Origin: RYN-230 sp963717125
Lineage (GTDB): Bacteria > Actinomycetota > Actinomycetes > Streptosporangiales > Streptosporangiaceae
DNA: 64,000 bases
NCBI GenBank assembly: GCA_963717125.1
Contig: CAVQVG010000020.1
Span: 124,001-188,000, forward strand
Direction of reading: 5' to 3'
The position numbers and the translations under genes are program-made. Positions 1-8,871 of the stretch are shown here, piece after piece. Every line of letters starts with the position of its first letter. The first letter of the stretch is position 1. The notes under the pieces were generated by a model. It saw only the letters and a list, made by a program, of their open reading frames with translations. It did no database searches and had not been told where the DNA came from.

Positions 1-2151
1 GAGCTCGCCGGTCGCCAGGTCGAGCACCGCGTAGACCACCGTGGCCATCGCCTCCGGCAGCAGCCGGGCCATCGCCGTGTTGGTGCGGTGCAGCACGTCG
101 GCCGGCCGCATCGTCTCCACCGCGTAGGCGCGGAGCAGGTTGCGCACCTGGGCCATGATCGACGCCGAGGTGATGCTGTGCCCGACCACATCGCCGACCG
201 CCAGCCCGACCAGGTTGTCGCCGAGCGGGAACGCGTCGTACCAGTCGCCGCCGACCTCGACCCCGTCGGCGCCCGGGATGTAGCGCACCGCGAGGTCCAG
301 GCCCGCGATCTCCGGCAGCGTGTCCGGCAGCACCGAGTGCTGCAGCGTCTCCGCCACGGTGTGATCACGGGCGAACGTGTCCGCGTTGGCCAGCCCGATC
401 GCCATCCGGCGGCCTAGTTCCTCGACCACCGCCACGTCCGCCTCGGTGAACGCGGGCCGGCTGGCGCTGCGGCCGAGGGTCAGCACGCCCATCGCACGCT
501 GTCCCGTCATCAGGGGCGTGACCAGCGCGTTCTCCGGCTTGAGCCGGGTCCAGACGTCGCGGACCAGCGGGTTGGGCTCGGCCCGATGGGCCAGCTGAGC
601 GGCCACGTCGCGGAGCAGCGTGCTGGTCCCGGCGGCGTAGGCGGCCTTGATCGTGAGCTGCCCGAAGGTGGGCACCGGCTCGTCCCGGAGATCAACGAAG
701 GCGATCTTCCCGGCCGGGTCGCGGTGCGCGATCGAGCTGGCCTGCAGCGCGCCGTCCCGGGTCGGCAGGAACACCAGGCAGTAGTCCGCCAGGCTGCGCA
801 CCATCTGGCAGGACACCTGGTAGAGCAGCTCGTTCCGGTCCCGGGCCGCGGCCACCAGGTCGCCCGCCCGGAGCAGGAAGCTGAGCTGCTCCCTGGCCCG
901 CTCGGCCTCGGCCAGCGCGGTCCGCTCCCGGGTCAGCAGCGCGGCCCGCTCCTGCTCGGCCCGCTGCCGGGCGGACAGGTTGACCACGTAGGTGACCCAA
1001 CGGAGCGGATCGTGGGAGGCCAGGGCGGCACCGACCAGCACCGGCACCCGGTGCCCGTCCCGGTGCACGTATTCCTTCTCATGCGGCCGGATCGCGCCGG
1101 TACGCCGCAACTGCCGCTGCGCCTCGGCGTCGCTGGCCGCCCAGTCGGCCGGCGTCACGCCCTGGTAGCTGATCCGCCCGGCGTCCATGTCCGCCCGGGT
1201 GTAGCCGATGAGGTCGAGGAACTCGTCGTTCGCGTCGTAGACCTGGTCCTCCCCGACCAGGACCACGCCCAGCACGTTGGCCTCGCGCAGCCGGCCCATC
1301 AGCTCGGCGCCTTCGCGCAAATTGACCTCGACCCGGTGCTGCGACGTCAGGTCACGGAAGATCGCGTAGGCCCGCTGTGGCCGGCCCGCTTCGTCCAGCG
1401 CATCCGGGACGGCGGTGATGCCGAGCCAGCGCAGCTGCGGGTCAGGGGCGGCCGGCACGCCCAGCACCACCTCGCCGACCACCGTGCCGGTGCGCAGCGC
1501 CACCGCGACCGGGAACTGCTCAGCCGCGCAGAGCGTGCCGTCCTCGTGCACCACATCCCAGGCCGGTGGCGGCACCCCGCTGAGCGCCGCGCCGCGGTCC
1601 GGCCCGAGCAGGTCGCGCGCCGCCGGGTTCATGCCGATGACCAGCCCATCGGCGGCGTAGTGCACCACCCCGTGCGGCAGCGTCTCGAACAGCGTGCGGA
1701 ACCGCTCCTGGCTGGCGGCCAGCTCAGCCTCCAGCGCCGCCCGGCCGCGGCGGTCCAGGACGTCCGCGGTGACGTCGGACACGAAGATAAGCAGGCCGGA
1801 CACCGCGCCGTGGTCATCGCGCACCGGCTGGCAGGCGTAGTCGACGAAGACCCGGTCCAGCTCGCCGTCCCGGCGGATCTGCATCTCGAACTCGTGCCCA
1901 CGCCACGACCGGCCGGATGCCAGCAGCTCGCCCAGCTGATCGGAGCGGCCCTGGCCGGACAGCTCGGGCAGCGCCTCCCGGTATGGCTGACCGAGCAGGC
2001 TGCGGCAGCCGACGAGCTGCTGGTACTCCTCGTTGGCATACTCGTAGACCAGGTCAGGCCCGGCCAGATAGGCCACCGCGGCTGGCGCGCCGTCCAGCAG
2101 CGGTCGCAGCGAGGCCAGCAGATGGCCGCCGCTGTCCCGCCTATCCGTCAT
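1..2151 (-). CDS. PAS/GAF-domain PP2C (SpoIIE-type) serine phosphatase, 3' end cut by window edge
   Basis: A single open frame of 717 codons runs from an ATG at 2151 off the left edge. In order I read about three PAS-like modules (roughly residues 15-135, 145-265 and 265-390), a GAF-like domain (about 420-560) and the start of a SpoIIE/PP2C phosphatase domain (from about 594) with VGGDWYD and GDVVGHSITSA, which hold metal-binding Asp/Gly residues of the family. Such multi-sensor phosphatases in actinomycetes usually act on anti-sigma-factor antagonists in partner-switching pathways. No membrane segments are seen, so it is probably cytosolic. The C-terminal part of the phosphatase domain lies outside the window, so a further C-terminal anti-sigma kinase domain cannot be excluded. 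Confidence 0.9.
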   Translation of the reverse strand, partial: MTDRRDSGGHLLASLRPLLDGAPAAVAYLAGPDLVYEYANEEYQQLVGCRSLLGQPYREALPELSGQGRSDQLGELLASGRSWRGHEFEMQIRRDGELDRVFVDYACQPVRDDHGAVSGLLIFVSDVTADVLDRRGRAALEAELAASQERFRTLFETLPHGVVHYAADGLVIGMNPAARDLLGPDRGAALSGVPPPAWDVVHEDGTLCAAEQFPVAVALRTGTVVGEVVLGVPAAPDPQLRWLGITAVPDALDEAGRPQRAYAIFRDLTSQHRVEVNLREGAELMGRLREANVLGVVLVGEDQVYDANDEFLDLIGYTRADMDAGRISYQGVTPADWAASDAEAQRQLRRTGAIRPHEKEYVHRDGHRVPVLVGAALASHDPLRWVTYVVNLSARQRAEQERAALLTRERTALAEAERAREQLSFLLRAGDLVAAARDRNELLYQVSCQMVRSLADYCLVFLPTRDGALQASSIAHRDPAGKIAFVDLRDEPVPTFGQLTIKAAYAAGTSTLLRDVAAQLAHRAEPNPLVRDVWTRLKPENALVTPLMTGQRAMGVLTLGRSASRPAFTEADVAVVEELGRRMAIGLANADTFARDHTVAETLQHSVLPDTLPEIAGLDLAVRYIPGADGVEVGGDWYDAFPLGDNLVGLAVGDVVGHSITSASIMAQVRNLLRAYAVETMRPADVLHRTNTAMARLLPEAMATVVYAVLDLATGEL

Positions 2152-2406
2152 CGATCCCACAACGCCCCCTGTGGCACTGCCAGCGGACGATACGCAGCCG
2201 CTGGCAGGTGGCTGCGCCGATCCCCCGGTAGGTCACCGTTGATCACCTACCCTACCCGGTGGCCGACCTGCGGTATTTAGTCGTTTTTAGGACCCGTTGC
2301 AACGATTGTGTTGCGGGCGCTTGCCGCCGGCCGGTTGTGCTGCCACCATCAGCCTCTGCCCGGTACGGTCATCTGCTGGCCGTTCCCCCTCGACGGAGGC
2401 ATCACG

Positions 2407-3456
2407 ATGCGCCAGGCACTGCTCCGGGCACTGGCCGCGCCGGCCGCGCTGGCGGCACTGACGATGGTGGCGGCGTGCGGGGGTGGCGGGCACACTGGCG
2501 CGGCGCAGACCACCGCGCCAGCCACCCCGAAGACGTCGGGCACCACCAGGGCGCACCCGGTCAGCCAGACCACCGCCCGGCCGCCGGCCATGGCCGGGGT
2601 GACCACCCGGGGCGCGCTGGTCGTGCTCAGCCCGGTCACCGGGGCGCCGGTCCGGACCCTGGTGCCCAATGGGGTCCTCGGCGACGAGATCTCGGTGTCC
2701 CCGGACCACCAGCTCATCTACTTCAGCCGGCGGCACGGCTGCATCGACGACGTCTACTCGGTGCCGGTGTCCGGGGGCAAGCCGATCCTGATCTCCACCG
2801 GCAGCCTGCCCGCCGTCAGCCCGGACGGCTCGGCGCTGGCGTTCGCCCGGCAGCCGACGCTGACCCCGCACTGCATGTCCGGCAGCGACATGTCCAGCCA
2901 GTTCAGCCTCGTCATCCACACGCTGAGCACCGGAGTCGAGCACGTCTACCCGATGCTGCCGTCCGGCCAGACGTCCTCGCTGCCCGCCCCCATCTCGCAT
3001 TTGTCCTGGTCACCGAGCGGCACCCGGCTGGCTGTGTCCATCGCCGCCATCCAGGACAACGAGGGCTGGCAGATCGTGCTGCTGGACACCGCGATGGCGC
3101 AGGACTACATGACCGGCACGGGCGACAGCTTCGTGCCGGTCACCGGGGCGCTGGCCCGCCGGAGCTACTGGCGTGAGGGTGTATTCATGCCGGACGGCAA
3201 CCTGTTCGTCAGCCGGGCCTGCTGCGCGGGCACTCCGGTGCGCAACACGTCAAAGCTGATGTGGGAGGTGACCACGGCGGGCCGGCTGCGGCACCTGGTG
3301 GCCATCGGCTTCCCCGGCCTGCAGCACACCAGCCTGGCCGTGAACCGGTCTGGGAAATGGCTGCTGTACGTGGCCGGCACCAACCTCTACGTGTCGGAAC
3401 AGGGGGCCCGGCCCCGTCAGCTGGGCGGCGGCCTGGCCGCCGCGGCCTGGATCTGA
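2407..3456 (+). CDS. Secreted lipoprotein with WD40/TolB-like beta-propeller
   Basis: I chose the ATG at 2407 because GGAGG (2395-2399) sits 7 bases upstream and the product then starts with a lipoprotein signal: a basic N-terminus, a hydrophobic stretch and the lipobox VAAC near residue 21. After a Thr/Ala-rich linker come repeats of the type 'SPDHQLIYFS', 'VSPDGSALAFAR' and 'LSWSPSGTRLAVS', typical of PD40/TolB-like propeller blades. The 349-residue protein is probably tethered to the outer face of the membrane. No catalytic motif is visible and the ligand is unknown. It is followed by the convergent Nudix gene, 13 bases away. Confidence 0.8.
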   Translation: MRQALLRALAAPAALAALTMVAACGGGGHTGAAQTTAPATPKTSGTTRAHPVSQTTARPPAMAGVTTRGALVVLSPVTGAPVRTLVPNGVLGDEISVSPDHQLIYFSRRHGCIDDVYSVPVSGGKPILISTGSLPAVSPDGSALAFARQPTLTPHCMSGSDMSSQFSLVIHTLSTGVEHVYPMLPSGQTSSLPAPISHLSWSPSGTRLAVSIAAIQDNEGWQIVLLDTAMAQDYMTGTGDSFVPVTGALARRSYWREGVFMPDGNLFVSRACCAGTPVRNTSKLMWEVTTAGRLRHLVAIGFPGLQHTSLAVNRSGKWLLYVAGTNLYVSEQGARPRQLGGGLAAAAWI

Positions 3457-3469
3457 CCGCCGCCTGGAT

Positions 3470-3955
3470 CTAACCGGGCGCGCGCAGCGCCGGGAGGTAG
3501 ATCGTGCGGCCGTCCCGCCGGGCCTGGCGGGCGGCGGGCACCCGGGCCGCGGTGTTGGCCGGCATCCTGGCTTCGGCTTCGGCCCAGGTGACGAACTGGG
3601 CGTCGTCCAGTTCCTCTTCCTGCAGCCGGATGGTGACCCCGCCGTCGACGGTGCCGCCGTCGAACAGGTAGCTGAGGACCGCCCGCGGCCGCACCCCCTC
3701 CGGCGGTATCCAGTCCACCACCAGCAGGTCACCGGCGGGCCGGTGCAGGCCGAGTTCCTCGGCGATCTCCCGGGTGGCGCCCTCGTGCGGCGCTTCGCCG
3801 TCCTCGACGATGCCGCCGGGGATGCCCCAGTGCGGCCGGTAGTTCGGCTTCACGATCAGCATCCGGTCGGCGGCATCGGTGATCAGCATGCCGGCCGACA
3901 CGTACACGGTGGGCAGGCTCGCGTACCAGTCAGCCTGGCTCAGCGATGAGGGCAC
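3470..3955 (-). CDS. Nudix hydrolase
   Basis: This 161-residue protein carries a perfect Nudix box (G-x5-E-x7-REIAEELGL) around residues 47-69, so it should hydrolyse a nucleoside diphosphate linked to another moiety with a divalent metal. The substrate cannot be told from the box. The core beta strands ('YVSAGMLITDAADRMLIVK' and 'GIPGG') look complete. Its start overlaps by 26 bases the end of the upstream PAS-GGDEF gene on the same strand, so the two are probably co-transcribed and translationally coupled. Confidence 0.88.
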   Translation of the reverse strand: MPSSLSQADWYASLPTVYVSAGMLITDAADRMLIVKPNYRPHWGIPGGIVEDGEAPHEGATREIAEELGLHRPAGDLLVVDWIPPEGVRPRAVLSYLFDGGTVDGGVTIRLQEEELDDAQFVTWAEAEARMPANTAARVPAARQARRDGRTIYLPALRAPG

Positions 3956-4838
3956 GCCCGCACGCTACCCCGGCCCGGCGCAGCGCGCCGTCGGCGGGGT
4001 CGCCCAGCGCGGCCAGATGCGCGCCGACCCGGACCGGAACCCGGACCAGGTGGCCATGGACCAGGTGCGGCTGGCCGAGCGCCCCGGCTATCCGGCCGCG
4101 CAGCGCGTCCAGCGCGTCCGAGCTGATCCGCGGGGCCAGCACGGCGAACGCGCCGTCGCCCAGCCGGGCGACCGTGTCGTGCGCCCGGACCTGCGCGCGG
4201 AGCCGGTGCCCGATGGTCAGCAGCACCTCGTCACCGGCGTCGTGGCCGTAGCCGTCGCTGACGGCCGGGAGCCGGTCCACGTCCAGGTAGAGCAGGCCCA
4301 CCCGGGGGCTCGCCGCCAGCTCCCGGCGGCCGGCCAGCAGGGCCGGGACCGGCCAGCCAGCCAGCGCCGCGCTCAGCCGGGTGCGCAGCAGGCCGCGGTT
4401 GGCCAGGCCGGTCAGCGGGTCAGCCGCGGCCCGGCCGGCCAGGTCCTGCTCGGCCGTCCGCCGCCGGGTGATGTTGACATGGGAGGCCACCGCGCCGGTC
4501 TTGTCCCCGGCCAGCGGGGTGATACGGAGCAGGAACCATCGGTTCACGGCCGGTGAGGGGCAGGCGTACTCCAGTTCGCGGTGCACCGCCGCGCCGTCCA
4601 GCACGGCGCGCAGCCCCGCGGCGGCGGCCGCGGCGTCCGCGCAGCCGTCCACGGCGCACCGTTCGCACACCTCGAGGTAGTTCATGCCCACGCCGGTGGC
4701 CCCGGTCTGGCCGCCGTTGTCCACGGCGAACATCTGCCAGGCCCGGTTCACGGCCACGATGTCCCCGGCGTGATCCAGCACCGCGGTCGAGTCAGGAAGC
4801 GCATCGAGCAGGGCCCGGGCGAGCCCGTCGCTCCCCAT
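3930..4838 (-). CDS. PAS-GGDEF protein with degenerate catalytic motif
   Basis: I place the start at the ATG at 4838, preceded by GGGAGG with about 5 bases spacing; an upstream extension to 4958 is low-complexity and unlikely. The 302-residue product has an N-terminal PAS domain (about 1-130, ending in the usual 'ITRRRTAEQDL' helix) and a GGDEF-type domain (about 135-300) with 'DPLTGLANR' and the first metal Asp in 'LYLDVDRL'. The signature loop reads RLGDGAFAVL where active enzymes have RLGGDEFAVL, so both acidic catalytic positions are changed. It is probably not an active diguanylate cyclase and may bind nucleotide or act as a regulatory partner. No EAL domain is present. Confidence 0.82.
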   Translation of the reverse strand: MGSDGLARALLDALPDSTAVLDHAGDIVAVNRAWQMFAVDNGGQTGATGVGMNYLEVCERCAVDGCADAAAAAAGLRAVLDGAAVHRELEYACPSPAVNRWFLLRITPLAGDKTGAVASHVNITRRRTAEQDLAGRAAADPLTGLANRGLLRTRLSAALAGWPVPALLAGRRELAASPRVGLLYLDVDRLPAVSDGYGHDAGDEVLLTIGHRLRAQVRAHDTVARLGDGAFAVLAPRISSDALDALRGRIAGALGQPHLVHGHLVRVPVRVGAHLAALGDPADGALRRAGVACGRALIAEPG

Positions 4839-4926
4839 CACGACCTCCCAGCCAGACGACCGACGGCGGGCAGCCGAGAGCACGGCTACCAGCAGCGATC
4901 CTAACCCGGGGGTGTGCAGCGCCCAC

Positions 4927-4984
4927 GAGCCAGCCCACCAGCCAGCCAGCCGATCCACTAGCCAGCCAGCCCACCGGCCAGCCG
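4927..4984. repeat. CAGC/CCAG-rich simple repeat
   Basis: A run built from variants of GCCAGCCAGCC occupies the gap between the membrane-protein gene and the PAS-GGDEF gene. It is low-complexity sequence; I see no dyad or array structure and infer no function. Confidence 0.6.
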
Positions 4985-4994
4985 GAGAGCCCGG

Positions 4995-5825
4995 TTAGCG
5001 CCGGTGCCGGGCAGGCGCCCGGGCGGGGGTGGGCACGAACTCCGTGTTGTCCACGTCCACCCGGCTCACCGCCAGGTAGGCGACGAAGCCGATGATCACG
5101 ACCGTGAGGTACAGGGCGACATGGCCGCGGCCCAGTCCCAGCCCGCCGAAGGTGTGCGCCACGCCCATCCAGTCCGCGTAGGAGGCGCCGAGCGGCCGGG
5201 TCAGCACGTAGGCGGTCCAGAACGCGAGCACGGCGTTGAGCCGGAACTTCCAGTGCGCCAGGGCCGGGATGAGGATGGCCACGGTGAACATGATCCCGGA
5301 GGCCAGGAAGCCCAGTCCCAGGGTGGTCGCGGTCAGGTCGCCGACCGCGGTGCCCAGCGCGAACGTGGCGCACACCGTGGCCCAGTAGAAGAGCTCCCGG
5401 CGCCGGGTGCAGATGCTGTGGATGGACAGCGTGCCCTCGGTCAGGTACCAGGCGACGAACACGATGACCAGGCAGACCGCGAAGAACGTGCTCGATACCG
5501 CGTACGGGATGCCCAGCTTGATGTGCATCCCGTCGGCGCACAGTGTGCCGAACACGGCGACCATGGACACCGCGAACCAGTAGATCCAGGCGTTGTACCG
5601 CTTGGCCCGGAACTGGAGCACGATCGCCAGCACGAACAGCGCCGTACCGACCACCCCGGCCAGCACCGGGCTGTAGTTCAGCGCCATGAAGTCGGCGAAC
5701 GCCTCACCCATCGCGGTGGTGAGGATCTTGACGATCCAGAAGAACACCGTGATCCGCGGAACCTTGCTGAACCTGTACTGCGCCGGCGCGGTCAACCCGC
5801 GTTGCCGGATCTCACGCGTGGCCAC
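4995..5825 (-). CDS. Polytopic membrane protein of the COG4705 type
   Basis: A 276-residue integral membrane protein starting at GTG 5825, with about eight hydrophobic segments. It contains internal repeats with the pattern W-x-x-K/Y-x-L-T-x-x-x-G-E/A-x-x-A-D, seen as 'FWIVKILTTAMGEAFADFM', again near 'FALGTAVGDLTAT' and in 'WTAYVLTRPLGASYADWMG'. This repeated LTT/LTRP-GA-AD motif is what I know from the uncharacterised COG4705 membrane-anchored proteins. Function is unknown; transport is a guess only. It stands alone on the minus strand downstream of a hairpin that ends the L,D-transpeptidase unit. Confidence 0.75.
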   Translation of the reverse strand: MATREIRQRGLTAPAQYRFSKVPRITVFFWIVKILTTAMGEAFADFMALNYSPVLAGVVGTALFVLAIVLQFRAKRYNAWIYWFAVSMVAVFGTLCADGMHIKLGIPYAVSSTFFAVCLVIVFVAWYLTEGTLSIHSICTRRRELFYWATVCATFALGTAVGDLTATTLGLGFLASGIMFTVAILIPALAHWKFRLNAVLAFWTAYVLTRPLGASYADWMGVAHTFGGLGLGRGHVALYLTVVIIGFVAYLAVSRVDVDNTEFVPTPARAPARHRR

Positions 5826-5880
5826 CGCGACAGGATGCCATATCTAGCTGAACCGCCTTGCCTGCCTTTGCCACAACATT

Positions 5881-5923
5881 TGCCATCCCTGGGGAAACAC
5901 GGGCCGTCACCCCAGGAATGGCA
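5881..5923 (-). terminator. Inverted repeat downstream of the L,D-transpeptidase gene
   Basis: Two 14-base arms (5881-5894 and 5910-5923) pair with a single G-T type mismatch around a 15-base loop. The structure lies 16 bases past the stop of the minus-strand L,D-transpeptidase gene and upstream of the next minus-strand gene. No U-run follows, as is common in actinomycetes. It is most likely a terminator, but a cis-regulatory stem for the next gene is possible. Confidence 0.6.
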
Positions 5924-5938
5924 GCGCATTCTCGCGGC

Positions 5939-6742
5939 TCAGGTGCCGGGGACGTGGCCCCGGACGTAAACCGGCGTGCCCTTGGTCTCGTTCACGTACA
6001 CCAGCTTGTGGAAGAAGCTGGCGATGAACATCGGGATCCGCACGCAGCCGTGCGAGGCCGCGTACAGCGGGACGATGGTGTCGCCGTGGATCGCGTACGC
6101 CCCGCCGATGAAGAACACCGGGTTGTACATCTCGCCCAGCGGGACCTTCACCCAGCCCGGCGCGAACCAGTGCGCCCGGTAGTTGCCGTCCGGGGTGATG
6201 GCCGGGCCGCACGTCGCCTTGGGGTCGCCCGGGCACGGGTAGTAGTAGCCGCCGCCCGGTGAGATGTGGCTGATCAGCTCCGGCACGTTGTGCTTGTACA
6301 GCACCAGGTAACCCAGGGACAGGTGCACCTCGATCCGCCAGCTGCCGCCCTTGGGCACGAGCTTCATTGGCTGCCGCGGGTGCACCAGCGCCCGCTTCAT
6401 GGCCCGGGTGACGTCGTTCGGGTTGACCGACGTCTGGATGCCCTGGGCCTCCTTGAACGCCCACACCGATTCCTCGGTGTTCGGGCCGTACTGGCCGTCC
6501 GGGCGCCCCGAGTAGTAGTGCAGGTAGTTCAGCCGCTCCTGCAGCCGCTTGACGGCGGGCCCGGTCGAGCCCGGGCCCAGCGTCCCCTTCGGCGGCACGT
6601 AGGTCGTGCCAGCCGCCAGGCCGCTCCGCGCGGCCGGCCCGGCTACCGCCGCACCCGCCGGCCCTGCCTGACTGAGCAGCCCGCCACCCAGCGCGGCCAC
6701 CGCGCCCAGAGCCGCCAGCCATCCCCGCACCGCTTGCCTCAT
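5939..6742 (-). CDS. Secreted L,D-transpeptidase with peptidoglycan-binding domain
   Basis: The ATG at 6742 is preceded by AAGGAG 7 bases upstream and opens a Sec-type signal peptide (basic MRQAVRG, hydrophobic core, cleavage near AGPAGAAVA). A PG_binding_1 domain follows (about residues 57-120, with 'GPGSTGPAVKRLQERL' and 'DGQYGPNTEESVWAFK'). The C-terminal YkuD domain has the catalytic pattern IHG ... SHGCVRIP with the nucleophilic Cys. The 267-residue enzyme should act outside the membrane to form 3-3 cross-links in peptidoglycan or attach proteins to it. It is monocistronic by spacing, with a hairpin-containing leader and a downstream inverted repeat. Confidence 0.92.
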   Translation of the reverse strand: MRQAVRGWLAALGAVAALGGGLLSQAGPAGAAVAGPAARSGLAAGTTYVPPKGTLGPGSTGPAVKRLQERLNYLHYYSGRPDGQYGPNTEESVWAFKEAQGIQTSVNPNDVTRAMKRALVHPRQPMKLVPKGGSWRIEVHLSLGYLVLYKHNVPELISHISPGGGYYYPCPGDPKATCGPAITPDGNYRAHWFAPGWVKVPLGEMYNPVFFIGGAYAIHGDTIVPLYAASHGCVRIPMFIASFFHKLVYVNETKGTPVYVRGHVPGT

Positions 6743-6763
6743 CCCGGCTCCTTCAGCGCACTT

Positions 6764-6782
6764 CATTCCCTTATGGGAAATG
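6764..6782 (-). promoter_or_regulatory. Small hairpin in the leader of the L,D-transpeptidase gene
   Basis: On the minus strand TTCCC-ATAA-GGGAA forms a 5-bp stem with a tetraloop, extendable by a bulge to 7 bp, between 22 and 40 bases upstream of the start codon. It may affect translation. I could not match it to a known riboswitch. Confidence 0.3.
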
Positions 6783-7025
6783 TTGACCACTTCTCAAGAC
6801 GTTTAATCCTCAGCCCAGGTTGGCCACAGACCGGTAACAGATGGGGGCTTTCCGCGGCTCCCGGACCGGACACGCATGCTGCCACATCCGGCCGCCGCGC
6901 CGAAGGGGGCGCGCCGCCGACTGGACTGAGGAGCGAAGGAGCGAGGAACGAGCGACCGAGCGACGAGGGAAGGAGGCGGGTATAGCGCCCCCGGAGGCGC
7001 AAAGCAAAAGAGGTACCATCCGGTC

Positions 7026-7967
7026 GTGCGCACCTCGGCCTGGCAGGACTGGCCGGCCGCCCACCTGCTGGCCGCGAAACAGCAGGCCGGTACCCGGATC
7101 AGCGTGGTCATCCCGGCCCGGGACGAGCAGCGTACGGTGGGCCGGGTGGTGAGCACCCTGCGCCAGGCCCTGGTCACCGAGCTGCCGCTGGTGGACGAGA
7201 TCGTGGTCATGGACTCCGACTCGACCGACGCCACCGGCACCGTGGCCGGCCGGGCCGGCGCCACCGTGCACCGGGCCAAGGACGTCGCGCCGGAACTCGG
7301 CACGTTCCCCGGCAAGGGTGAGGCGCTGTGGAAGTCGCTGCTGGTCACCGACGGCGACCTGCTGGTCTTCGTGGACGCGGACCTGACCCGGTGGGGCCCG
7401 CACTTCGTCACCGGCCTGCTCGGCCCGCTGCTGGCCGATCCCCAGGTCCGCCTCGTCAAAGGGTTCTACGAACGGGTGCGCACCGCGGACGACGGCTCCA
7501 CCTCGACCGAGGGCGGCCGGGTCACCGAGCTGGTCGCCCGCCCGCTGCTCAGCCTGTGGTGGCCGGAACTGGCCGGCGTGGTCCAGCCGCTGGCCGGCGA
7601 GTGGGCGGCCCGGCGAAGCCTGATGGAGTCGCTGAGCATCCCGGTCGGCTACGGGGTCGAGCTGTCCACCCTGCTGGATACCGCGGCCCAGCACGGCCTG
7701 GGCGCCTTGGCCCAGGTGGACCTGGGCTCCCGGGCGCACAAGCACCAGGCCGACCACGACCTGGCCGTGATGTCCGCGGAACTGCTGGTGGTGGCCGAGG
7801 CCCGCCGCGACCCGCCGACCGCGCCCCCGGCGGGCGCGACGCTGCGCCAGTTCGTCCGGGAAAACGGCGCGGCCCGGCCGCGCTTCCGCCCCATCCCGAC
7901 CCGCGAGCGCCCGCCGCTGGTGACCGTCCGCAGCGCCGCGGCCGGCCCGGACCAGCCAGCCACCTAG
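7026..7967 (+). CDS. gpgS: Glucosyl-3-phosphoglycerate synthase (GT81)
   Basis: A 313-residue GT-A glycosyltransferase starting at GTG 7026. Motifs include 'ISVVIPARDE', 'VMDSDSTDAT' and the metal/sugar-nucleotide site in 'VFVDADLTRWGPHFV', followed by 'KGFYER' and 'EWAARR', the pattern of actinobacterial GpgS. The enzyme makes glucosyl-3-phosphoglycerate from an NDP-glucose and 3-phosphoglycerate, the first step to glucosylglycerate and, in mycobacteria, methylglucose lipopolysaccharides. One base separates it from the folP2-like gene downstream, the same gene order as in Mycobacterium tuberculosis (Rv1208-Rv1207), which supports the call. Confidence 0.9.
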   Translation: MRTSAWQDWPAAHLLAAKQQAGTRISVVIPARDEQRTVGRVVSTLRQALVTELPLVDEIVVMDSDSTDATGTVAGRAGATVHRAKDVAPELGTFPGKGEALWKSLLVTDGDLLVFVDADLTRWGPHFVTGLLGPLLADPQVRLVKGFYERVRTADDGSTSTEGGRVTELVARPLLSLWWPELAGVVQPLAGEWAARRSLMESLSIPVGYGVELSTLLDTAAQHGLGALAQVDLGSRAHKHQADHDLAVMSAELLVVAEARRDPPTAPPAGATLRQFVRENGAARPRFRPIPTRERPPLVTVRSAAAGPDQPAT

Positions 7968-7968
7968 C

Positions 7969-8853
7969 ATGCCTAACGCCAGTCCCCCACCCGAGCTGCA
8001 CCTCGGCTCGCGGACCTACCCGCCGCACCAGCGCCTGGTCATGGCCATCGTCAACCGGACCCCGGACTCGTTCTATGACAAGGGCGCGACCTGGGACGAG
8101 GCCGCCGCCATGGACCGGGTGCACGAGGTGGTCGCGGAGGGGGCGGACATCCTGGACGTGGGCGGGGTCGCCGCCGCCCCGGGCGCCCCGGTGCCGGTGG
8201 CCGAGGAGATCCGCCGGACCGCGCCGTTCGTGGCCGCCGTCCGGGCCGCCTACCCGGACCTGGTAATCAGCGTGGACACCTGGCGGCACGAGATGGCCCG
8301 GGAGGTCTGCCAGGCCGGCGCCGACCTGCTCAACGACACCTGGGGCGGCCAGGATCCCGAGCTGCCCGCGGTGGCCGCCGCGTTCGGGGTCGGCCTGGTC
8401 TGCGCGCACGCCGGCCGGCAGGCGCCGCGGACCAGGCCGTTCCGGGTCGCCTACGACGACGTGATGGCCGATGTGCTGGACCACACCCTGGGCCAGGCGG
8501 CGCGGGCCGTCGCGGCCGGGGTGGACCCGGCGCGGATCCTGATCGACGCGGCGCACGACTTCGGCAAGAACACCTGGCAGTCGCTGGAGGTGACCAGGCG
8601 GCTCGGCGAGATGACCAGCACCGGCTGGCCGGTGCTGGTGTCGCTGTCCAACAAGGACTTCATCGGCGAGACGCTGGATCAGCCGCCCACCGGGCGGCTG
8701 ACCGGGACGCTGGCCACCACGGCCATCTGCGCCTGGCTGGGCGCCCGGGTGTTCCGGGTGCACCAGGTCCGGCCGACCCGCGAAGTGCTCCGCATGGTCT
8801 CGGCCATCCAGGGCGAGCAGCCGCCGGCCCGCACCGTCCGCGGGCTGGCCTGA
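7969..8853 (+). CDS. folP2: Dihydropteroate synthase homologue, FolP2 type
   Basis: A 294-residue TIM-barrel protein with 'MAIVNRTPDSFYDKG' where true DHPS has 'MGIVNVTPDSF', 'DVGGVAAAPG' in place of 'DIGGESTRPG', and 'HAGRQAP' in place of the HTGG loop. The pterin-binding 'SVDTWR', 'LLNDTWGG' and 'NKDFIGE' segments remain. These substitutions match the mycobacterial FolP2 class, which lacks ordinary DHPS activity as I recall. Coupling to gpgS supports the assignment. It may therefore not make folate precursors; its real role is unknown. Confidence 0.85.
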   Translation: MPNASPPPELHLGSRTYPPHQRLVMAIVNRTPDSFYDKGATWDEAAAMDRVHEVVAEGADILDVGGVAAAPGAPVPVAEEIRRTAPFVAAVRAAYPDLVISVDTWRHEMAREVCQAGADLLNDTWGGQDPELPAVAAAFGVGLVCAHAGRQAPRTRPFRVAYDDVMADVLDHTLGQAARAVAAGVDPARILIDAAHDFGKNTWQSLEVTRRLGEMTSTGWPVLVSLSNKDFIGETLDQPPTGRLTGTLATTAICAWLGARVFRVHQVRPTREVLRMVSAIQGEQPPARTVRGLA

Positions 8854-8871
8854 GATGCGCGCGGCCGCCCC

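Noticed and set aside
586..2280. Long plus-strand frame of 564 codons opposite the PP2C phosphatase gene
   Set aside because: Arg/Pro/Gly/His-rich composition typical of GC-driven antisense frames; the minus strand holds clear PAS, GAF and SpoIIE motifs.
6743..7025. c-di-AMP (ydaO-type) riboswitch upstream of the L,D-transpeptidase
   Set aside because: Such switches often precede cell-wall enzymes in actinobacteria, but I could not find the conserved ydaO core; only a small hairpin is present.
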